Translations under genes and position numbers: made by a program
Shown here: positions 32,914 to 43,323 of the stretch, one piece after another
Layout of the letters: each line of letters begins with the position of its first letter
Numbering within the stretch: the first letter of the stretch is position 1
Notes under the pieces: generated by a model
Seen by the model: only the letters and a program-made list of their open reading frames with translations
Databases searched by the model: none
Told to the model about the DNA's origin: nothing
Assembly: GCA_014529385.2 (NCBI GenBank)
Contig: CM043953.1
Location: forward strand, 114,201,049 to 114,265,048
Reading direction: 5' to 3'
Source: Adiantum capillus-veneris
Lineage: Eukaryota; Streptophyta; Polypodiopsida; Polypodiales; Pteridaceae
DNA length: 64,000 bases

Positions 32914-34232
32914 CTAGCTACGGCTAAACTGACGTCGTCTAGTCAGACGTCTCATCGCGTCCAAGCGGCGTATCTGTCGGATTTTGCAAAAAAAGACAAT
33001 AAGACAGCTTTCAGTAAGTATAAACATATAACGACATTTATAAAACAATACAAAAAATAAAAAAGAGTAAACCCTAATACTAACCATGCCGCCGCGAGAA
33101 CTGAGAATGTCCATCAGGGCGTTTAAGCCCTTCCTGCCTGCGTACTCGCGCTCGTACGGTGTGGGATCACGTCCTGTCATCGACCACTGTCAAAACATAC
33201 AAAGATTTTATTATGTTAGAATTAAAAAACTCATAAACCTTAAACTATCGAACATAAAGAGCAATGTGAAAACACTTACAAAATCGGCCTCAAATGATGC
33301 CCATCCACCGCTCCCCAAGTGGTACGAGCTCCCTGCCTCTACTCGCGCTCTGGCTGCATCCTTTTGTTGCTTCCACCTGTCGGGATTCTCGCGCGCTGCT
33401 TTCTTCGCATTCTTCCAATCTTCTTTGGCCAGCCAATCTGGCCTGTTCCACCCATTTTTGATTGCTTTTTGCACTTCGGAACGCTTGTGTTTGCAGTATT
33501 CGCGCATTCGAATCTTCATCAGGTCTTCATTGAAGCGCTGATCCCGTGTTGGAACGGGAAACTCATCATGAAGTATGCTGATGACTTTGTTTTTTAAATC
33601 ACTTGGTACTTCACTCCATTTGTTTAGTATGTAGTGTCTAAACAGCTGAGAGCAAAGACCATGCATGCGCGAGATCACCTTCTTGCCGTCATCATCCATG
33701 ATGATGCCGCCGCTGATGTCGACGGAGTAAAGCAAGCCCTCTGGCCGGTGACGCGTGAACCTGGGTGTCCCGGCAGGGGTCTCTAGCGGCGTGTCGATGG
33801 GGGTACGGACGTCAGGTGTCTCCACTGGCGTCTGGGCCCCGAAGTGAGGAGTGTCGAGTGGGGTGGCTCCTGGCGGAGTAGGTAGAGGTGTGTAGCTTCT
33901 AGGAACAGTCAGCCGTGCAAAACCTGACGTAGATGGCGATGCTGTGGCTGGTGTGGGGGCGGGCAAAGAAGGGGAGGGTAAAGAGCTTCGTCGAACACGA
34001 GGCGGTGTGGAGGCATCGGTGGCGGAATCCCCACAACAACCGCCACCGCCACCACTAGAGCGCCGGTGTTTAGACGAGTGTGAAGCTCGTCTCGTCGACG
34101 CCGAAGCTTCGGAGCGCGCCGAATGCTCCGAAAGAGAGGGAGATGCGGATGGAGTAGGAACGCGCGATGACGCTCCACGTACCACTGTCTCTGCTGCGGT
34201 GACAAAGAAGAAAGAAACTCCTCATCATCCAT
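32914..34232 (-). pseudogene. TNPA-like second gene of the CACTA element (Transposase_24-like)
   Basis: In En/Spm elements the second protein binds subterminal motifs. The start MDDEEFLSSLSPQ (34232) follows an acceptor; a frame change near 34180 leads to a Ser/Pro/Thr-rich, low-complexity region (33750-34180). The conserved part (about 33280-33730) reads IIMDDDGKKV, WSEVPSDLKNKVISILHDEF and WNRPDWLAKEDW, the pattern of the plant Ptta/En/Spm transposase family. A GTAAGT donor follows near 33279. A small exon (about 33084-33188, SMTGRDPTPYEREYAG) and a terminal basic exon complete it. The frame change may be an intron or a real break, so integrity is uncertain. Confidence 0.78.
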
Positions 34233-34504
34233 ACCTGCATTAAACACACGAATATTTAAACTGAATATTGAATAAATAGAGTAGACAATGACGCAAAGAC
34301 CATTAAATACAATGACGTAATGACGCATATAAATACAATGACGCAATGAATTGAGTGATAGAAGAGGCAAGTCGAAAACTCAGAATTTTCAATCAAAAGA
34401 TGTGAGTGCGAGTAGAAAAGAGCGTTATACACCATGGAAGGTACTTAGAGAGCCAGAGCTTTTACAACACGGAGCAAAATTGTTCAAATACAATATTTGT
34501 GGCT

Positions 34505-37500
34505 TTAAGAGATCTCTCTCTCATCCTCGCATAACTCAGCATAACTTCCTATATCTATATAGAGCTCTCCGTTTAAACACATATCCTTTGTTTCATTTTG
34601 TAGCTCCTCTGCATGCACCCCATATAGAGTAGTAGCATCTTGATGCTCGTCTGGCACCACCGCAGCGGCTTCTGATTGAGCATCTTCTCTGATCTCCTCC
34701 ATTGATGTCGTTGTGATTTGCACATGGTAGCCTTCATACGTCCTTGCACTACGAGGGGCTACCTCTATGACGTACCACCAGTTTGATGTAGACTTTGTAG
34801 GATGAAATATTACCTGCCAGAGCCACATAACTTACATGAGAGCTTTCAAGCACATAACTTGTAAAAGGGGGATGTTAACTATTTACATACTTACTTGTTC
34901 ACAATGCTCGGGTAGTACGAAAGTGTCTCTTAGGTCAGTCCATTTCTTAGTAGAATCCACCTCAAGAAAACCAGACTCTCCTCTACGCACAGTAGCGTTG
35001 CGACCCTCCATGATTATCTTGAACCATTGCACGTCGAACAAGTCGACAAAAAATCCTCTGTAATCGATCCTCAAAATCTCTTACAGCGTGCCGAAGTAAG
35101 TGAGTTCCGCCACCACAGGATCTGCATCAGAGGAACGTCGTCGACTAGACTGTTCAAATTTTGCCATGATTCCACAATCTTGAGTAAAACGCTTTTTGTC
35201 GATTCGTTCCACCCTAAAATGTCGACCTTTACACCATGCTGCTGTGTATGACTTATACTACAACGAACAAAGATTATGAGTGGCCGTTCAAACGTTTATA
35301 AATAAAGTCACTTGCTAGTCGTACATTGCAAACTTACCTTGGTCGCGCAATCCCGAGAGTACTCCCAGTCTTCTTCAGTCACTTCGTCACCGCATTGTTG
35401 TGCGCTTTTCAATTGGTTGTGCAACCATCTTAAGCTCATGAAGGTTGGTAGGCTCTCCAGAACCGCTGGATAGTGCATCGGTGGTCGTCTTCCCCGTCTC
35501 CACTCGATTCGTGCTCTTTGTCGCTCTTGCTTTGCATCCTCATATTGTGAAATCCACTTTTGCATCACTGGATTGTGAAGCATGCAAAATCGGTTGATTT
35601 TAGCCTCTAGATCTTCCGTCATCTTCTTCTCAACACCGAGATTGCACATGACAATCCCAGATATGCGCTCATCATCTATGGTTCGCCATAGCGTGTCCCG
35701 GGATTTATCAAATCCGTCTAGCCACTCTCCAATGTACACTAGGGACTCTGATACCAACCAACCTTCTGCCATGCTACCCTCCGGACGTGCCTTTTGACGC
35801 ACATATCCCTTAAGCGTTTTCATGAAATGCTCTAAGAAGAACATCCATCTGGAATGAACTGTGCCAGCTATTTCCACCTCATCAACTATGTGAACAAGAA
35901 GATGCACGTGAATGGTTAGCATTGTAGTAGGAAAATGTTTCTCAAACATGCACACAAGCTCCGCAGCATTTAGTTTGGCGAATGGTATGGAGTCTACGTT
36001 GATCTCCTTTTGTGAGATCCATTGCACCAGCTTTGCAAGTTTGTAGATAGTGTTACGGATGTCGAGAGACAAACATCCCTCAATGGCAACCGGTAAAATA
36101 AACTGTAAAGTATGTGCAGCAATGATATTAAAGTCCACATTTTATGCAATGATATTAAAGTCCACTATGAACGTACCTGACACATTTTATGCCAATCGTG
36201 TGACTTCAAACCGGTAAGCTTTCCTTCTTTAGTAAAACACGTTCAGAGCGAGTGCATTACGCCAGTGGGGGTCCGCAAAGATCGAATGGTCTCTTTTACT
36301 TTGCGTTCTTGGGCTCCTGTGAAAATCCATGGTGCTTTAGGGAGTTTTATCGATCCATCAGACGCTGTTTGCGGCCAATATTGCTCCATACGATCCACAT
36401 TTCTAAGGTCAACTCTGGCTCCCAAAGTATCTTTCTTGCCGGTCAAATGGTCCCATAGTAGATTACCCACATTCTGAATATGTGCATTGGATCGAGCAAG
36501 TGATTGATCATGAGTCGGGGCCAGTATGGTCCTCGTACCATAGAGATAGTCTCTTCATCCCTGGAGGCAATCCGTCATCGCACATCTCCTTCTGCTCTAA
36601 CCATGCTTGTGCAGACATCCTTGGTGGCTCTCTTCCCAAAAAGCCGTCGCGTAACACATGATTCTCTGGAAGATATGCTTGATGACCTTCGTAGATTTGC
36701 TTCTTCAGTGAGGGTGCCCTACGTGCATTCAGTTTAGGTTCACATGTGACACATGCTCTGTATCCGCTTGTTTGAAGCCCTGCATGTATACACATGATAA
36801 TAGATCAACTATGGGAAAAAACAAGATTTACAGTGTCTGAGTGAGGAGTGTCAATAGATCACCTGAGCATTCGATTAGCCCGGGATAGTCATCATTAGAA
36901 TGCCTCTGATCAAAGCATTCCGTCGTCCTGTGTGTCGGCTCATATCCACCACCTCTATGCCAATCCACAATTGTTGTAGCTCTTCCAATAGTGGACGAAG
37001 ATACACATCCATATTCCCCACTTTATATCGCCCTGGCACAATCAAGCTTAGCCATAGGTGCCCCTTCTTCGTAGTCAACCACGGGGGAATGTTGTAGTTG
37101 ACGATGACAACGGGCCATACACTGTAAGATGTTGATCTTTGACCAAATGGATTTACGCCATCCATAGCCAGGCCTAAGCGCAAATTTCGAGCTTCCCTGG
37201 CAAAATCCGACCATGTTCCATCTATATGTTTCCACGCTATGCAATCTGCAAGAATTCATAGCACACCATCCGAAGATTTATTCTCCTCATGCCATGATGC
37301 TAGGGCGGCCATGGACTTACATTCGAAGAAATGCTTGATACGAGGAAGCAGAGGGAAATGTCGCAAAACCTTTTGTGGAATTTTTGTCCCGTGGAGATCT
37401 ACTCGATATCTTTCGGAATCACATTTCGGACACTTCTCCATGTCTATGTATTCCCCTCTGAAAAGAATGCAGTCATTAGGACAAGCGTGGATAGAATTGT

Positions 37501-38221
37501 AATCCATCCCCAAGTTTCGCAAAATCTTTCTTGCTTCATCTCAGGAATCTGGCATCACATTGTCAGCTAGTAGTATGTGCTCTTTTAACAATCTACACAA
37601 CATAAAAATATGATACAGTCGTGTAAAAATCTATCAGATCATTATACATTTAGAGTTTTATTAAAGTAAACTAATTGTAATAGATCACCTGAAAAGCGCT
37701 GTGACGCTAGTGTCACTCCATCCAAACTTTGCCTGCATGTTGAGAAGAACCAGGAGTGCTTTCAATCTAGACATACGTGCTCCATTATACAATGGCGTAT
37801 CGGCTTCACTTTTCATATCATCATAGATAAGCCTTTCTGAATCCATGATCGTCTCAATCATTTCATCAATCTCGGGCTCAAACATTGCCTCGTTGGGAAT
37901 GTGCTCTGCATGATCATCCCCCGAGCTGTCAGAGGCTACATCTTGTGGCCTCACATATGCTGCTTGACCAAAGCGCCTACGAACACGTCTATTGGGTTGC
38001 AAGATTGCTGCTTGTTGGCCAGCGTCAGAGTCCGACGAGTTATAATTGGCAACAACTCGATCTATAATAGATGGATCGAACTCGCCGAATTCGCGAACGT
38101 GCTGCAAAGAAACACGTCTTGTCCGTCGCACAGCATGCTTGCATTGATTACAAGGACATAAGACCCTCGTTGAGAGATAGGTGTTTCGGTTGGACGGTCC
38201 CACATCCTCGTCGCTACTCAT
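34505..38221 (-). pseudogene. TNPD-like transposase of the CACTA element (Transposase_21, DUF4218, DUF4216)
   Basis: This is the catalytic transposase type. Exon 38221-37685 holds the amino domain with CPCNQCKHAVRRTRR. The next block (about 37595-36875) has HACPNDCILFRGEY, CPKCDSERY and IPQKVLRHFPLLPRI, then LGLAMDGVNPFG and the DVYLRPLLEELQQLW segment of Transposase_21. Blocks 36795-36508 (CVTCEPKLNA) and 36470-36243 follow. Block 36138-35308 is DUF4218 (HLLVHIVDEVEIAGTVHSRW, RQKARPEGSMAEGW). Blocks 35074-34883 and 34828-34505 are DUF4216-like. TGA stops at about 37545 and 37256 fall in conserved sequence, the second where an Arg is usual, plus a frame change near 36890. It is decayed. Confidence 0.88.
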
Positions 38222-38283
38222 AATGAGGATAAAAAACTTATAACCTGGACAACAAATTTAATATTCTATTGGCATTCTTCGTC

Positions 38284-38285
<2 letters not shown>

Positions 38286-38323
<38 letters not shown>
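38286..38323. repeat. (TC)19 microsatellite upstream of the TNPD start
   Basis: Pure tract about 65 bp upstream of the transposase start codon on the coding strand. Confidence 0.92.
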
Positions 38324-38325
<2 letters not shown>

Positions 38326-38616
38326 CTCACATTCTCTAGTCATGTCCAATCCCCGCACACCTCGGTCTAGAGGTGCACGGAGATCAGAACCACCGGGTTA
38401 TAATCTCGTCTTTATTGGTCAATACCTATATTTGTGGGTACAAGAAATCTACACACCCACGTCTACATGATACTGCATGTAGTGGACAAAACCCCTTTGC
38501 CTCTTCTCTAGCTGTAGCACTTCACAGCATCTTAACATCTTTTCACAGTAGATCTTTTCACTGTTCGTCTAACTCTAAACCCTAAACCGTAAGTAATTCT
38601 TGCGTGGACTCGATCT

Positions 38617-38998
38617 AACGTAAATAAGCGTAAATCTAAATAAACGTAAATCTAACTAAAAATAAAGCTAAATCTAATTTAACGTAAGTCTAATGACTAG
38701 AGGTTGTCTAGATGGTCATTGTGTCGGGGATGTAGTGACTCTTGCTGCCCTGAAGATCCACCTTCTTCCCTATCTTCTGAAGACATTTCACCAGTACTTT
38801 TGGATCGACGGAGCCCACCATGAGTGAAGGTAGCAATACCCTATATTCCATTGAGGGCTTTCTTCACCCGCTTCATGCAGGCATCGCAGTCTATGGAGAC
38901 CTAAATCTAATCTAATATAACGTAAATCTAAATCTAGCGTAAATAAACGTAAATCTAGTTAAAAATAAACCTAAATCTAATTTAATGTAAGTCTACAT
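38617..38998. repeat. Direct repeats flanking the HMA fragment
   Basis: About 80 bp at 38617-38698 and 38918-38998 share AAACGTAAATCTA-TTAAAAATAAA-CTAAATCTAATTTAA-GTAAGTCTA in the same orientation. They bracket the captured fragment and may mark how it was inserted. Confidence 0.75.
38708..38900 (-). pseudogene. HMA (heavy-metal-associated) domain gene fragment inside the CACTA element
   Basis: HMA domains bind copper or other metals through a CXXC motif, as in metallochaperone-like HIPP proteins. Here the minus strand reads VSIDCDACMKRVKKALNGI, with the CXXC in its usual place before an alpha helix, then a TAG and GIATF. After a small frame shift it continues GSVDPKVLVKCLQKIGKKVD, the second half of an HMA domain (the ...VDP..LV..L...GK pattern). 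It stops at 38708. It is too short for a gene, has a stop and lacks the middle strand, so it is a captured host fragment. Similar A/T-rich sequence of about 80 bp flanks it on both sides. Confidence 0.75.
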
Positions 38999-39240
38999 AT
39001 AACCTAATCTTTAACGTCTTTTAAGATAGTTTCCTACGACGTTATAACTCTCTTCTTCTTGTGTGTGTGCGCGTGTGCCAATAAAAAGAGATAAATGGTA
39101 TAACCTTTCTATCACCCATGCCAAGTATGATAGATTGATTATGCCATTTCCCTCTTGAATAATAGGTCTTGAGTTCAACTCCTCGTCGGCTAGATCTTTA
39201 GGTCTTTTAATTTTAATTAGTTTCCTACGACGTTAAATTA

Positions 39241-39460
39241 GTTTCTCTCTCTTTCTCTCTCAATGTGTGTGCGTTTTTTTGGATCGTATGCATGTTTTCT
39301 CTCTCTTTTCCTCTCTCAATGTGTACGTTTTTTGTTTATGCATGTTCTCTCTCTCTTTTCCTCTCTCAATGCGTGCGTTTTTTGTTTATGCATGCTCTCT
39401 CTCTCTTTTTCTCTCTCAATGTGTGTGTGCATTCTTTGTTTATGTATGTGTGTGTGCGTT
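39241..39460. repeat. Minisatellite of about 50 bp, four units, and compound microsatellites
   Basis: Units share CTCTCTCTTTTCCTCTCTCAATG-GTGCGTTTTTTGTTTATGCATG. They are followed by (CT)n at 39478-39503, (GA)n at 39522-39550 and (GT)n at 39615-39641. Frames through them give Leu/Ser-rich translations that are not proteins. Confidence 0.88.
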
Positions 39461-39472
39461 TTTGTTTTTGTT

Positions 39473-39503
<31 letters not shown>

Positions 39504-39610
39504 AAAAACACTATGTGTGTGTGAGAGAGAGAGAGAGAGGGAGAGAGAAAGAGGGGAAGGGAACATGAGAATGAGGAGAGGGAAGGAGCATACCTGGCTC
39601 TCCTTCCTCT

Positions 39611-39643
<33 letters not shown>

Positions 39644-39764
39644 GAGAAGAAAAAGAGAGAGAGAGAGAGAGTGAGGGAGAGCGTTACCTGCTCCTTGCTT
39701 GAGGGCGCCGAAAAACTCAGATCTGAGATCTAAGTTTTTGGGCGCGCTCGGTTATTTTTTTACC

Positions 39765-39889
39765 CAGCTGGCGTCGCTATGAGCGTCGCAAATTTCTTTG
39801 TAAATTTGCGACGCTCATAGCGACGCCGGGATTTTTTTTTTTGAGCGTCGCTGTGTGAGCGTCGCTAATATGAATAGCCTCTTGTAGTG
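39765..39889. repeat. CACTA subterminal repeats and hairpin, other end
   Basis: Contains a perfect 15-bp stem hairpin (39781-39816, GAGCGTCGCAAATTT with loop CTTTGT) and further GCGTCGCT motifs before the terminal repeat. Confidence 0.88.
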
Positions 39890-40190
39890 TACTCTAATCT
39901 CTCTAGTGGATTAGTAAGATTCAATTGATTTTAGAAAGATCGTGTGTATGTTCTCTTGTACTCAAATCTCTCTAATAGATTAGTAAAATTCAATTAGTTT
40001 TAGAAAGGATGTGTGTGTGTGTTCTTTTTTACTATAATCTTTCTAATGGATTAATAAGATTCAATTAGCTTTAGAAAAAATGTGTGTGTGTTCTCTTTTA
40101 CTCTAATTTTTTTAATGAATTAGTAAGATTCAATTAGCTCTAGAAAAGATGTGTGTGTGTTCTCTCTTTCTCTAATCTCTCTAAGTATAC
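39890..40190. repeat. Satellite of about 70 bp, right part
   Basis: About four more units of the array seen at 32165-32301, each with TCTAAT-TCTCTAATGGATTAGTAAGATTCAATTAG-TTTAGAAA-GATGTGTGTG. Joining across one TAC restores the array, which confirms the CACTA insertion site. Confidence 0.88.
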
Positions 40191-40703
40191 CTACTCTCTC
40201 TAGTTAGTACATCTTATCTATTAACTTATGCATAGCTAATTGAAAGTTAATACATAAGAGTACTCATCACACTCTTATTATGCATGATGAAATTCTCATT
40301 CACCAATTTTATTGTCAATTAGATTGATTAGTATTTTGAATAATACTAAAAATTGATTTAGTTGAAGTATAGAAATTGAAGTTAGAATTGGATTATAAAT
40401 GACATGCATAAAAGTAATGCATTTCTAAACTTTCAATTTCGTAGTTTACACACTTAATTTTTTATTAATTAAGAATAGGAAAGATTTTTATCTATAGAAA
40501 TTAGGTGCAGTGCAATAACACTAAATGCGAATCCGAGTTGGCGAGGGTTCAAATTACAGACTCTCTTTAGAAAGTTTTAGTAAAGTAATATTCAAGAAAA
40601 ATAACAAAGCTACTTATATGTAAAAACGACCTTAGATTTCAAGGAAATTACTACGGAACCAATTTAAAGTTCTAAGTGTATAACCTACATGTAGTACAAA
40701 AAA
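40191..40703. other. AT-rich spacer
   Basis: No gene, long repeat or element terminus recognised. Confidence 0.5.
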
Positions 40704-41086
40704 ATGGCTCTAAAGCGTGCAAGAACCCAAGGCGCTAATGATCATGAAGCTCGTACAAGTAACGGGGGAACTCCTGCGGAACATGTTATGTCTCCACCAA
40801 TCGGATCAATCGGAGCTATGGTATAGGTTAGTATTGCAGCTTCAAGTTATGCATCATTGCATATGCGAAACCACAGAAATATATTAGCTACCTTATGAAA
40901 AGAAAACACGGACCGAAACCAACGGGCTTAACCACAAGAAACTCGGCATATGTTTGACAAGGAGGAAAGAATGTCTGGTTAAACTGGTTGCTATAGGAAA
41001 GAATGTTTGTCCAAAACCTTCGATATGGTTTCTCTCAAGTCTCTCTACTTATTAGCGCTGGCATTATGTGGCAGTTGCCGAGGCGT
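40704..41086 (+). pseudogene. Relic ORF with stops, possible gag amino terminus
   Basis: From ATG 40704 one frame reads MALKRARTQGANDHEARTSN and stays protein-like to about 41086, interrupted only by TAG, TGA, TAA and TAA. Three of the four are one transition from a Gln codon and the TGA is one from CGA. Polar composition fits a gag head, but I find no diagnostic motif. Confidence 0.4.
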
Positions 41087-41905
41087 GAGATGACGCCCAG
41101 GATGGCACCGTTGACGTTGTGGTGGGACTACACCCAGATTAGCCCAGCTAGATATTACAGTTTTGTTTTGCCGTGGCGTGAGGATGACGCCCAGATTGGC
41201 ATCGTTGTTGTTGTGGTGGGAGTACGTTTAGATTAGCACAACGAGTACTTGTCGAGCAATATGGGACGCTCAGGATGACGAGGGTTTTTATGAATAATGT
41301 ATATAGCGATCGGACATAATAACGCAAGTAGAGATTCTTAAGTGAACCTAATCCAAGGGTTGTTGGTTTAAAATTGAACGACTTTTTGTTTGACTATTGT
41401 TTGTAATACTGTTTGAAGGGTTGTTTTAACGAACGAGTATCATAAATAAAGTAAAGGAACATGTATGTTTAAACAGTGTGTTAGTAATTATATAAAAAAA
41501 AAAGGGTGAGTGTGTTGTGGAAAGTGGGAGAATGATACCCTCATGATATCATTCTATGGACGGGTGGACTCGATGAGTCGCGTAACTTTCCAACGCTATA
41601 ATTTTCTTTTTTTTAATTCATAAATCTTAAAAGAGACGAACCATGGCGGTTGTGCTTCTGAAACATGGGAAAAAAAGCGCATAGGTTGGTCACTCTAAGA
41701 TGTATACCTTTAGGTATAATTGATTATAGATAGTTTTTAGATAGGGTTATGGTGGTCACGCTCCGCCATAACGAGATATGACCAATCCTTCACTAACGGT
41801 TCATGCTTGTGGCTAAGTAGTAGCTAAGGCAATGTCTGTTGGTTTTTGTTTCTCAGGATTGGAGACCTATCAAAGGTACTCCGCTCCTCTCGAAAGGGAG
41901 CAGGG

Positions 41906-41909
<4 letters not shown>
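41087..41909. other. Spacer with one approximate duplication
   Basis: Segments near 41075-41145 and 41172-41240 share GGCGTGAG-ATGACGCCCAG-TTGGCA-CGTTG-CGTTGTGGTGGGA. Otherwise no gene is seen. Confidence 0.45.
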
Positions 41910-41966
<57 letters not shown>

Positions 41967-41986
41967 AGAAGAAGAAGAAGAAGAAG
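41910..41986. repeat. (AG)27 followed by (AGA)n
   Basis: GA tract 41910-41963, then AGA triplets. Confidence 0.95.
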
Positions 41987-42213
41987 ATCTTACTTTGCAA
42001 GCTAGGAAGGGATATTGAAGCAGAAGAAAAACGCTGCCAAGAAGTCAAAGAAACAGATTTGCTGTTGATCTGTGTGGTCGTCGCAAACATGTCGAGAGGG
42101 GAGGTTCATTGTGGTGGCTACGTTAGTGAAGCGTTCCACGTTACCCCAAAACCTGGTGGGCTAGGTTATATAAAACTGGTTGAACATCGTTCGTGGCTGC
42201 ACCATGTGCGCAC

Positions 42214-42216
<3 letters not shown>

Positions 42217-42268
<52 letters not shown>
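42217..42268. repeat. (GA)26 microsatellite
   Basis: Pure tract following GCGCACCACG. Confidence 0.95.
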
Positions 42269-42271
<3 letters not shown>

Positions 42272-42399
42272 CTGAGGGGCAGGGGGGTGGATGAAAGTAG
42301 GCAAGGTAGAAGTCCTTATGAAATCTTATTGACAAATTTATATGGAAGTGAACATAATATGTGTGGTTGATTTTGAAAGAAAAACAAATTGATGTTGAT

Positions 42400-42410
42400 A
42401 GATGCGAGGC

Positions 42411-42446
<36 letters not shown>

Positions 42447-43005
42447 GAGTGTTGCAGGTGACTGTTGTTTTTGTGTCTTGTCAAATTCTGTAGGCGGCTA
42501 CAATATTGTGTTTATCATTGCATCAAACTGTGATGTGGCTACTGTATATGTCTATATCGCAAGCAGGGGTCGGGAGTGGAAGGAGGCAGGGCAAAGGCAC
42601 AGGTTGTGCCACTAGGTGCCTACGCATGGAAGGTCATGGCCAGGTAGTGTGGACATGGAGAGGGGTAGCTAACATGGAGGGGGACATAGGAATATCTGAG
42701 GGAATCCTAGAAAGTAAAAGAATTTCTTTTAGCTTGATCCAATATGTAGAGTATGTCAATACACATTTTGGAAAGCAGTCAATTATGTGATGGTGATGAG
42801 GACTGAGAAGCACTGCCAGATTGCAGGTGGTGGGTGAGTAGAGAGAGGAAGGTGGCAACACTAGTAAGCAATGGTAGTTCGTGAAGGAGACAGGCAAGCA
42901 AGTGATGTAAGCAAAATAACTATAAAAAATAAATTTGAATTGCGCCCTTCAGGGGTGGGTGCGAGGTCGTTAGAGTTATGACTCATAATCTTGCTTGCGG
43001 CTTGA
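42400..43005. repeat. Dispersed direct repeat, copy 1 (partner 47450-48090)
   Basis: Long collinear similarity with 47450-48090, for example CTAGGTGCCTACGCATGGA-GGTCATGGCCAGG and CATAGGAATATCTGAGGGAATCC in both. It includes a (GT)n tract at 42414-42443. No coding motif; family unknown. Confidence 0.88.
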
Positions 43006-43323
43006 GAACCACAATGAAAACCTTGTAGGAGTACACAAACAAAGGTGTTGCGCATCCATAAAGCAAGCTACATGGAAAAAATTACAACCCTATAGGACAT
43101 GACTCAATTCTCGGGCTCCGAATAATCATCAATTCCTACAAAACACAACTTCATGAAATTAGACATAAGCTTTATGGATACATGTTTTAAACCTTAGTTG
43201 AAACAAAAAAACAGGATCAGTTTGAAAAATAAGAATATTTATTGAATCCACAACCTTGTGTACATGGACCTGCTACGTTTTGAACCCTCAAGCTGCTATG
43301 GCAGAATAAGGCTGCCCCCTTAT

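Larger units (their letters stand above)
32302..39889 (-). mobile_element. En/Spm (CACTA) DNA transposon, complete ends
   Basis: It begins CACTACAAGAGG and ends CCTCTTGTAGTG, a 12-bp perfect terminal inverted repeat, and is flanked by TAC (32299-32301 and 39890-39892), the 3-bp target duplication expected for the family. Subterminal regions are packed with AGCGACGC/GCGTCGCT motifs. Two minus-strand genes (TNPD-like and TNPA-like), introns and a captured HMA-domain fragment fill the 7588 bp. The transposase has in-frame stops, so this copy is probably not autonomous now. Confidence 0.95.

Noticed and set aside
33909-34370. 153-residue frame near the TNPA start
   Set aside because: Only its start (MDDEEFLSSLSP) is likely coding. 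Upstream of 34232 there is an intron acceptor, and downstream it is out of frame with the conserved domain.
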